Source: an uncultured Porphyromonadaceae bacterium | Lineage (GTDB): Bacteria; Bacteroidota; Bacteroidia; Bacteroidales; Muribaculaceae | Assembly (NCBI GenBank): GCA_947177015.1 | Contig: CAMWSV010000002.1 | Coordinates: forward strand, 1-36,232 | Direction of reading: 5' to 3' | Length of the DNA stretch: 36,232 bases | Shown: piece after piece, positions 9,381-16,890 of the stretch | Layout: every line of letters starts with the position of its first letter | How positions within the stretch are numbered: position 1 is the stretch's first letter | Notes under the pieces: model-generated | Told to the model about the DNA's origin: nothing | The model's database searches: none | What the model saw: the letters and a program-made list of their open reading frames with translations, nothing else | Made by a program: the position numbers and the translations under genes

Positions 9381-10067
9381 TTACGAATTCTTTTTCGAAT
9401 TCTTCTTTTTGTCAAACAGATAATTGATGGCTTCAGAAGCCTGACGTGAATAGAAGAATATCATCATCAGCACCCCTACTGTAATGGCGGAATCTGCAAT
9501 ATTGAAGATATACTGGAAAAATTCAAATCGATGTCCTCCGATACCGGGCATCCAATCCGGCCATTCGATTGTGAAAAGCGGGAAATAGAGCATGTCAACT
9601 ACTCGCCCCTCAAACCACCCGGCATAACCCACCGTGGGGAACATCTCAGCCACTTCCGGAGGCATCGGATTGGTGAATATCTCGCCGTAGAATATGCAGT
9701 CGAAGATATTACCCGCCGCCCCTGCTATGATCAGTGCAAATGCTATGAAGAATCCTCTTGAATACTTCACGCTATTTACTATCAATTTCTTCATTGCCCA
9801 GCAGAATAGAATCACCGCTATGATACGCCCGAAGGTAAGAATGTATTTGTTAAACCACTCTATTCCGAACGCAAAACCATTATTCTCTATGAATTTGAGA
9901 TGAAACCAGGAGGTAATCTCCATATCCTCTCCCAAATAGAAGTTGGTCTTGATCCAAATCTTTAGCCACTGATCTGCCACTACAATCAGCAGGATTATAA
10001 TGGCTACGAGCCATCCGAGGTGGGATTCCCGGACAGCCCGCAGTCTATTTTCTGAGTTATTCGACAT
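9381..10067 (-). CDS. lspA: Lipoprotein signal peptidase (signal peptidase II)
   Basis: Four TM segments, catalytic motifs GAAGNIFDCIFYG and FNIADSAITVG, Bacteroidetes-type insert. Confidence 0.94.
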   Translation of the reverse strand: MSNNSENRLRAVRESHLGWLVAIIILLIVVADQWLKIWIKTNFYLGEDMEITSWFHLKFIENNGFAFGIEWFNKYILTFGRIIAVILFCWAMKKLIVNSVKYSRGFFIAFALIIAGAAGNIFDCIFYGEIFTNPMPPEVAEMFPTVGYAGWFEGRVVDMLYFPLFTIEWPDWMPGIGGHRFEFFQYIFNIADSAITVGVLMMIFFYSRQASEAINYLFDKKKNSKKNS

Positions 10068-10095
10068 TCTTTTCAGTTACAATATTAATGTCTTG

Positions 10096-10230
10096 GAGTA
10101 TCATTTCAGTCTCTGAGTTTTATTACAATCTCTGTATTCCGTTACAATTTCGGTATCCCGTTACTATCTCGGAATTCCGTTACTGTCTCGGAGTTAGTTT
10201 TCTATGCTCAGAGTTTGCATTTACCCGGGA
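10096..10230. repeat. Degenerate 19-20 bp tandem array filling the ileS-lspA spacer
   Basis: Five consecutive 19-bp units starting at 10096, 10115, 10134, 10153 and 10172 (e.g. GTATTCCGTTACAATTTCG, GTATCCCGTTACTATCTCG, GAATTCCGTTACTGTCTCG), then two 20-bp relatives. Confidence 0.85.
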
Positions 10231-10241
10231 GTACCGTTTAC

Positions 10242-13200
10242 TCAAAGTTTGCTCACCCTTACGTAAACCTTCAATCCGTCGATATCAAGTTCTTCTCCCT
10301 CATTGAGCGAGGAGTCGAGGGTAAGATTATCAGCGAGAACCTGAGATTTGATATATTCTCCGAATGATTCAACCGCTTCATCCACCTCCGGTACACTCTG
10401 CAGCACGATATCCACCCGGTCTGTGATGTCAAAATCACTGCTCTTTCGGATGTTCTGGATACGATTTACGAGTTCGCGGGCCATACCTTCGTTGCGAAGT
10501 TCGGGAGTCACGGTAATATCAAGCGCCACTGTAATGTTTCCATCATTGGTAACCTGCCAACCGGGGATATCCTCGGGGATGATCTCCACATCTTCCAATG
10601 TCACTACCGGTTCACCTTCGATTGCCGCAAACTTGAATTCACCTCCCTTTTCAAGTTGGAGTATATCCTCCTGACTCATTTCCGTTATAGCCTTGCCAAG
10701 TTGCTTCATCACCTTACCGAATTTCGGACCCAGTTTCTTGAAGTCGGCTTTCACTCGCTTCACAAGCCCACTCTCTTCATTGTTTACAATCTTGACCTCC
10801 TTGACGTTAACCTCGCCGGCAATCAGATTCTTTACCGCTTCAAGCGCCTCTTTCTGAGCAATATCGATTGCAGGAATAAGGAGTGTCGAAAGGGGCTGAC
10901 GCACTTTCAGATTCACTTTGCGACGCAATGCAAGCACATTTGAAGTCACTACCTGTGCCAGTTGCATTCGGTCTTCAAGAGCGGAGTCGATAAGTGTTTC
11001 ATCTACCTTCGGGAAGAGTTCGAGATGCACGGAAGCATACGAAGCATCCCTTACCGGAGCGGTCAGATCGCGCCACATCATATCAGAGAAGAATGGAGCG
11101 AACGGTGCCATCAGTTTTGCCAGTGTCACCAGGCATGTGTAGAGGGTCTGATAAGCGGCGAGTTTATCCTCATTCATCTCTCCACCCCAGAAACGCTTAC
11201 GATTGAGACGCACATACCAGTTCGATAGATTATCCCCTACGAATTCTTCAATAGCACGCGCTGCGCGGGTGGGTTCATAGTCGTTGAGTGACTCTTCCAC
11301 TGTCTTCACCAGCGTATTAAGCAGCGAGAGAATCCAACGATCGATTTCCGGACGTTCCTTAACGGGAATCTCGGGCTCGTCACCCGTGAATCCGTCAAGA
11401 TTGGCATACTGAGTGAAGAATTTATACGTGTTGTAGAGTGTCGAGAAGAGTTTTCTGCTCACTTCCATCACCCCGGCCTCATCATACTTCAGATTATCCC
11501 AGGGCTGTGAGTTCGAGATCATATACCATCTTACGGGATCCGATCCGAAACGATCAATATTATTGAAAGGGTCGATTGCATTGCCAAGTCGCTTCGACAT
11601 CTTCGCACCGTTCTTATCGAGTACGAGACCGTTTGAAATCACCGCCTTGTAAGCCACGGAATCAAATATCATCCCGGCGATAGCATGGAGCGTGAAGAAC
11701 CATCCGCGTGTCTGGTCCACACCCTCGGCGATAAAGTCAGCGGGATATACATCATGCGAATCCAACGCCTCCTTATTTTCAAACGGATAGTGAATCTGTG
11801 CGTAGGGCATTGCGCCTGAATCAAACCATACATCGATCAGGTCTGTCTCGCGCTTCATCGGCTTACCCTCTTTGCTTACCAGGATAATTTCATCTACATA
11901 CGGACGGTGTATATCGAATTTCGCATAATTCTCTTTTGAGTAATCTCCTGCCACGAACCCTTTCTCACGTATCGGATTGGATTTCATGAAGCCTGCCTCT
12001 ACACTCTTATCGATTTCTTTCACCAAATCGTCATACGATCCTATGATAATCTCTTCTTTGCCATCATCAGTCCGCCATATCGGGAGCGGCGTACCCCAAT
12101 AACGACTTCTGGATAGATTCCAGTCCTGAAGATTTTCAAGCCACTTGCCGAAGCGCCCGGAACCTGTAGAAGCAGGTTTCCACTTGATATTCTCATTGAG
12201 TGCCAGGAGTTTATCTTTAGAGGCTGTGGTGCGGATAAACCAACTGTCAAGCGGATAGTAAAGCACCGGCTTGTCCGTACGCCAGCAGTGGGGATAATTA
12301 TGCACATGCTTCTCAATTCTGAATGCCTTGCCGGATTGCTTCATCTCCATCGACAATATGATGTCAAGGTTCTCGGCATTAGAAGCCGCCTTCTCATCAT
12401 ATTTCCCGCCGGGATTGAATTTCGGGTCGTATGCATTCTTCACGTAGTCTCCCGCGTGGTGCTCATAGAGTTCCGTATTTACACACTTCTCAACAAATTC
12501 CGGTGCACATTCATCCAGAGGATAATACTTACCCTGAAGATCCACCATGGGACGTGTCTCACCCCTCTTGTTGATGATGAAGAGCGACGGAATGTCGGCA
12601 GCCTTAGCCACCTTGGCATCGTCCGCACCGAATGTCGGTGCGATGTGTACTATACCTGTACCATCTTCTGTAGTGACGTAATCACCGGGAATCACACGGA
12701 ACGCCGCTGAAGCGAGTTCCACAAATTTATCATTGCCGGCACTGAATACTTTCTCCGGATTCTTCTCCGCCGCCTCCTTGACGTATGCTTCTGAATGTTC
12801 GTCAAGTTTCTCGCAAGGTTTCACCCAAGGCATGAGTTGATCATATTTCATCCCCACGAGTTCCGTACCTTTCCAGCGTCCGCTTATCTCGTAAGGGATC
12901 ACCTTATCACCTTTATTATAGTCAGCCAGAGGCATCTTGCTCCCCTCGGCCTTGAAGTAAGAGGGGATGAGACACTCCGCCATCACTACGGTGACGGGCT
13001 CCCCTGTATAGGGATTATATGTGCGGATGGATACGTAGTCGATATTCGGACCCACACAGAGCGCCGTGTTTGAAGGCAGTGTCCAGGGAGTGGTGGTCCA
13101 TGCCATGAAGCAGGGTTCACCCCAACCGGTCATCTCCTCCTTCGGGTCGATTATACGGAAAAGAGCCGTGGCTGTCGTGTCCTTAACATCACGGTAGCAG

Positions 13201-13799
13201 CCGGGTTGATTCAACTCGTGGGTTGAGAGTCCGGTACCTGCAGCCGGAGAATACGGCTGAATAGTATATCCCTTATAGAGATAACCTTTCTTATAGAGTT
13301 GGGCGAGCAACCACCATACACTCTCGATGTATGCGTTGTCGTATGTGATATACGGATTTTCAAGATCAACCCAATATCCCATCTTGCGGGTCAGATCGGT
13401 CCATTCACGGGTGTATTTCATCACCTCTTTGCGGCAGGCATCATTATATTCATCGACACTGATCTTTTTGCCGATGTCCTCTTTTGTGATACCCAACGCC
13501 TTCTCCACACCAAGTTCTACCGGCAATCCGTGAGTGTCCCATCCTGCCTTACGGTTCACCCGGTAGCCCTGCATAGTCTTATATCGGCAAATAATATCCT
13601 TTATCGAACGAGCCATTACGTGATGAATACCCGGCATGCCGTTTGCCGACGGAGGTCCCTCGTAGAATACGAATGACGGACTGCCCTCCCTTACTTTCAT
13701 ACTCAATTCAAAGAGATTGTTCTTCTCCCAGTCAGATAGCATCTCCTTGTTGATATCGGAGAGATTGAGTTGCTTGTTGCGTTCTTTAAATTTTGCCAT
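10242..13799 (-). CDS. ileS: Isoleucyl-tRNA synthetase (1185 aa), with GIHH in place of HxGH
   Basis: GPPSANGMPGIHHVMARSIKDII, DVWFDSGAMPYAQ, VDQTRGWFFTLHAI, KMSKRLGNAIDP. Confidence 0.97.
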   Translation of the reverse strand: MAKFKERNKQLNLSDINKEMLSDWEKNNLFELSMKVREGSPSFVFYEGPPSANGMPGIHHVMARSIKDIICRYKTMQGYRVNRKAGWDTHGLPVELGVEKALGITKEDIGKKISVDEYNDACRKEVMKYTREWTDLTRKMGYWVDLENPYITYDNAYIESVWWLLAQLYKKGYLYKGYTIQPYSPAAGTGLSTHELNQPGCYRDVKDTTATALFRIIDPKEEMTGWGEPCFMAWTTTPWTLPSNTALCVGPNIDYVSIRTYNPYTGEPVTVVMAECLIPSYFKAEGSKMPLADYNKGDKVIPYEISGRWKGTELVGMKYDQLMPWVKPCEKLDEHSEAYVKEAAEKNPEKVFSAGNDKFVELASAAFRVIPGDYVTTEDGTGIVHIAPTFGADDAKVAKAADIPSLFIINKRGETRPMVDLQGKYYPLDECAPEFVEKCVNTELYEHHAGDYVKNAYDPKFNPGGKYDEKAASNAENLDIILSMEMKQSGKAFRIEKHVHNYPHCWRTDKPVLYYPLDSWFIRTTASKDKLLALNENIKWKPASTGSGRFGKWLENLQDWNLSRSRYWGTPLPIWRTDDGKEEIIIGSYDDLVKEIDKSVEAGFMKSNPIREKGFVAGDYSKENYAKFDIHRPYVDEIILVSKEGKPMKRETDLIDVWFDSGAMPYAQIHYPFENKEALDSHDVYPADFIAEGVDQTRGWFFTLHAIAGMIFDSVAYKAVISNGLVLDKNGAKMSKRLGNAIDPFNNIDRFGSDPVRWYMISNSQPWDNLKYDEAGVMEVSRKLFSTLYNTYKFFTQYANLDGFTGDEPEIPVKERPEIDRWILSLLNTLVKTVEESLNDYEPTRAARAIEEFVGDNLSNWYVRLNRKRFWGGEMNEDKLAAYQTLYTCLVTLAKLMAPFAPFFSDMMWRDLTAPVRDASYASVHLELFPKVDETLIDSALEDRMQLAQVVTSNVLALRRKVNLKVRQPLSTLLIPAIDIAQKEALEAVKNLIAGEVNVKEVKIVNNEESGLVKRVKADFKKLGPKFGKVMKQLGKAITEMSQEDILQLEKGGEFKFAAIEGEPVVTLEDVEIIPEDIPGWQVTNDGNITVALDITVTPELRNEGMARELVNRIQNIRKSSDFDITDRVDIVLQSVPEVDEAVESFGEYIKSQVLADNLTLDSSLNEGEELDIDGLKVYVRVSKL

Positions 13800-13852
13800 A
13801 TTATGTAGGTGTGTATATGGTGTTCGATTTATTTTTATATTTCGGTTTCAGA

Positions 13853-15073
13853 TCAGTGCTTCGCACCTTTGGCTCCAAACTTGAATCCCCCTTTTGCGCC
13901 ACCTTTAAGTCCCGGCGACATAGCGAAAATATTGTGGTCATACGAGAAGGTCTTTCGTCCTGCCTCGCGTTTCCTGCGGAGTGCCAACTGCACCAATTGA
14001 TCCATCAGTTCGGGGAATTTGATTCCCGTTGCCTCCCAAAGATAGAATGACAGCGAACCGGGGATCGTATTTATTTCATTCACGTAGATTTCGCCGTCGG
14101 TCTCATCTATCATAACGTCGATTCGGCTCACACCGTGGCATGAGAGCACGCGAAATGTATCCTCAGCCATCTTGCGTATCTTGGCGGATACCTCATCAGG
14201 CAAATCAGCAGGAATACGCTTCGCACTCGCCTGCATTCCTGCATTTGTCTTGGTACCCCCCATGTATTTATCTTCATACGATAGGAAGTCCCCCGTCTTG
14301 ATCGGTTCTTCGCAGACACTGCTCCGGTGGTCATCCGCATCTCCGAGCACACTGCAGTTGATCTCTTTGAGTTTGCCAACACAGTGCTCCACGATAAGGC
14401 GCTGCGAGAATTTCTCGGCGTTGTTGATCTTATCGATGAGTTCCTCTCTGTTGGTGGCTTTGCCTATACCTACGCTCGAACCGAGGTTGGCTGGTTTCAC
14501 AATCACCGGATAGCCGAGTTTGTCCTCCACTCTGGCGATTACCGCATCCTTGTCAGAGAGCCATTGTTTGTCGGTAAACCATACATAGTCCACCACCGGA
14601 ATACCCTCCGACCTCAATATCATCTTCATCGTGATCTTATCCATACCGTTGGCGCTGGAGAGGGTGTTGCATCCGGCAAAGGGGATACCGATTGTTTCGA
14701 GCACACCTTCGAAGATGCCGTCCTCACCATTGGTGCCGTGAAGTATGGGAATCGCCACATGGAGTTCATCCACAGGCTTCACACCTTTTGAAAAGAGACC
14801 ACCCCCTGCCTTGACGGGATAAAGATTATAATCGCCGTATATGGGACGCATATACACCTCCTGAGCCTTATTCTCAAGTTCAGCAAGGTTCTTATAATTT
14901 TCTATATCGAGAAGAGCATCTCCGGTGAGCCATTTCCCTTTCTTGGTGATATAAATAGGGATGATGTCATATTTATTCTTATCCATGGCGGCAATGCCCT
15001 GAAGTGCCGAAAGTACGGAAATTTCATGCTCTACCGATCGACCTCCGAAAAAAATGCCTACTTTTGTCTTCAT
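13853..15073 (-). CDS. ddl: D-alanine--D-alanine ligase (406 aa)
   Basis: FGGRSVEHEISVLSA, PILHGTNGEDGIFEGVLE, PVIVKPANLGSSVGIGKA, RIDVMID...YVNEINTIPGSL. Confidence 0.95.
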   Translation of the reverse strand: MKTKVGIFFGGRSVEHEISVLSALQGIAAMDKNKYDIIPIYITKKGKWLTGDALLDIENYKNLAELENKAQEVYMRPIYGDYNLYPVKAGGGLFSKGVKPVDELHVAIPILHGTNGEDGIFEGVLETIGIPFAGCNTLSSANGMDKITMKMILRSEGIPVVDYVWFTDKQWLSDKDAVIARVEDKLGYPVIVKPANLGSSVGIGKATNREELIDKINNAEKFSQRLIVEHCVGKLKEINCSVLGDADDHRSSVCEEPIKTGDFLSYEDKYMGGTKTNAGMQASAKRIPADLPDEVSAKIRKMAEDTFRVLSCHGVSRIDVMIDETDGEIYVNEINTIPGSLSFYLWEATGIKFPELMDQLVQLALRRKREAGRKTFSYDHNIFAMSPGLKGGAKGGFKFGAKGAKH

Positions 15074-15096
15074 CTTAATTTACATCGTTTAGTTTG

Positions 15097-15104
15097 CAAA
15101 TTTA
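15097..15104 (-). promoter_or_regulatory. Putative -7 promoter box of ddl (TAAATTTG on minus)
   Basis: CAAATTTA on plus, 23 nt upstream of the ddl ATG. No clear -33 box seen. Confidence 0.4.
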
Positions 15105-15168
15105 ATAAAAAATATTGAATAAATGATGTAACTCAACTCGCATATTCACATATATCCATATAAAAAAA

Positions 15169-15208
15169 CTCTGCAGGGCTTGTTGATTGCTTCAACACCC
15201 TTACAGAG
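15169..15208 (-). terminator. Intrinsic terminator for the minus-strand small gene
   Basis: On minus: CTCTG-TAA-GGG-T-GTTGA-AGCAA-TCAAC-AAG-CCC-TG-CAGAG followed by TTTTTTT. Confidence 0.75.
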
Positions 15209-15269
15209 CATACATTTAAGCATGAAAAAATTGTTATTTCCTATTTTCCGCAGTATTCGCTTGTGTAGC

Positions 15270-15421
15270 GGATTAACTCCGGTTGATCGCGGGCAACTCC
15301 GCCCACAGAAGGAGTTGTTACCCTCGCTAAGGATGAGTTCACCCTCGGTAAAGTGCGTTTTTACCCGGAAAGGCTATCACGCCGCATAGCAAAGCGTTTA
15401 CTTCTTTCCGAAACCGAAGAT
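15270..15421. repeat. Degenerate 20-21 bp tandem repeat downstream of the small gene
   Basis: Plus-strand units AAGGAGTTGTTACCCTCGCT, AAGGATGAGTTCACCCTCGGT, AAAGTGCGTTTTTACCCGGA, AAGGCTATCACGCCGCATAGC, AAAGCGTTTACTTCTTTCCG. Confidence 0.6.
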
Positions 15422-15592
15422 ACCCTTTCCGTCGGTCTTCTCTTCCACGAAGTCCTCTACCTTATCCTTGGCGTTTTCAATAACTTCTTTACCCTTTTCA
15501 GAGTTGATAAATTCTTTGGCTTTGTCCATCCCTGCCTTCACTGTGTCATTATTCAGCAGGTCAGCGGCTTTGTCTTTAAGTGAGTCCAACAT
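15398..15592 (-). CDS. Small (64 aa) charged helical protein, antitoxin/Rv0909-like in appearance
   Basis: MLDSLKDKAADLLNNDTVKAGMDKAKEFINSEKGKEVIENAKDKVEDFVEEKTDGKGIFGFGKK. The ATG at 15592 is the only in-frame ATG downstream of the atypical upstream extension in the track. Confidence 0.65.
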   Translation of the reverse strand: MLDSLKDKAADLLNNDTVKAGMDKAKEFINSEKGKEVIENAKDKVEDFVEEKTDGKGIFGFGKK

Positions 15593-15783
15593 AACAGCAA
15601 TTTTTAAACGGTTATTAATTATTATATAATGACTTACATCATTGTCGCGGTCGTCAATTCGCACAGCGTCCGATGCCTGGAGCAGCCTAATTTCATTCCG
15701 GACCAAGCCTTTACTCAATCCTTGCGTATACATCAGCCGTCTCTCTGATGTTATAACAATCCTTCCCTCTTTTAGTTCACGTT

Positions 15784-15846
15784 TCGAGTATCTCTACTTT
15801 AAATTCGAGTATCTCTACTTTAAATTCGAGTATCTCTACTTTAAAA
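15784..15846. repeat. Perfect 21-bp tandem repeat, 3 copies
   Basis: TTCGAGTATCTCTACTTTAAA x3 (15784-15804, 15805-15825, 15826-15846). Confidence 0.97.
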
Positions 15847-15913
15847 TAGTGTAAAGACTTTTTCCATCGTCGAATGATTGGATAGAAATAAATAAGAGAT
15901 TTAATGTATAGAT

Positions 15914-15945
15914 TTTGGGAGATTAAAGATTATTTGCTAAATTTG
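15914..15945 (+). promoter_or_regulatory. Bacteroidetes-type promoter of dapA (-33 TTTG, -7 TAAATTTG)
   Basis: TTTG 15914-15917, 20-bp spacer, TAAATTTG 15938-15945, ATG at 15967. Confidence 0.7.
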
Positions 15946-15966
15946 AAACTGAAATAATATTTTCTT

Positions 15967-16863
15967 ATGGCAAAATTCAATCTTGAGGGACTTGGTATCG
16001 CTCTCGTCACCCCTTTTAAGGCAGACAAATCAATAGATTTCGGTGCGTTAGGTCGACTCGTAGATTTTCAGATAGAGGCAGGAGCAGATTTTCTCGTGGT
16101 ACTCGGCACCACCGGCGAAACCCCGACCCTTTCGCCCGACGAACAGTTGCAGGTGCGCAATTTCATAATCCAGCACAACGCCGGCAGAGTTCCCCTCGTG
16201 CTCGGCTTCGGCGGTAACAATACCATGGAGATCTGTCGCCGTCTCGGGGCTGAAAATTTCGACGGTTTCTCCGCCATCCTCTCTGTAGTGCCCTTCTACA
16301 ATAAACCCTCCCAGGAGGGAATATTCCGCCACTATTCCGAAATCGCCACCGCAAGCCCCCTCCCAATCATCCTATATAATGTGCCCGGACGCACCGGCGT
16401 CAACATGACCGTCGAAACTACCCTGCGCCTCGCCCACGCCCACAAAAATATCATCGGCATCAAAGAGGCTTCCGGCAATTTTATGCAGATTGAGGAAATC
16501 ATCAAAAATAAACCACGCCATTTCAATCTGGTATCGGGCGACGATGGTATCACCTACCCCCTCATGACATTGGGTGCCACCGGAGTTATCTCTGTGATTG
16601 GCAACGCCTTCCCCAAGGAGTTCGGCACTATGGTACGGAAGTGTCTCGACGGTGATTTCAAAGCAGCACTCCCGCTGCATTTCCAGTTTCAGGAACTCTT
16701 CAATCTCCTCTTCGTAGACGGCAACCCCGCCGGCGTGAAATGCACACTCAACGCTCTGGGTATGATCGAAAACGAACTCCGTCTGCCCCTTGTGCCCACC
16801 CGGCTGAGCACCAACGAAAAAATTCATGCCATCTGCGAAGTATTACGCAATTTAAACGATTGA
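15967..16863 (+). CDS. dapA: 4-hydroxy-tetrahydrodipicolinate synthase
   Basis: GTTGETPTLS, ILYNVPGRTGVNM, IIGIKEASGN, LVSGDDGITYPLMTLGATGVISV. Confidence 0.96.
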   Translation: MAKFNLEGLGIALVTPFKADKSIDFGALGRLVDFQIEAGADFLVVLGTTGETPTLSPDEQLQVRNFIIQHNAGRVPLVLGFGGNNTMEICRRLGAENFDGFSAILSVVPFYNKPSQEGIFRHYSEIATASPLPIILYNVPGRTGVNMTVETTLRLAHAHKNIIGIKEASGNFMQIEEIIKNKPRHFNLVSGDDGITYPLMTLGATGVISVIGNAFPKEFGTMVRKCLDGDFKAALPLHFQFQELFNLLFVDGNPAGVKCTLNALGMIENELRLPLVPTRLSTNEKIHAICEVLRNLND

Positions 16864-16890
16864 TAAAACAAAAACGCTACACAATCCTGA

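Noticed and set aside
15784-15846. CRISPR array
   Set aside because: Units are contiguous without spacers; no cas genes. The same applies to the other tandem arrays.
15642-15854. Plus-strand ORF encoding FEYLYFK repeats over the 21-bp array
   Set aside because: The 21-bp unit is divisible by 3, which keeps a frame open trivially; no other gene-like features.
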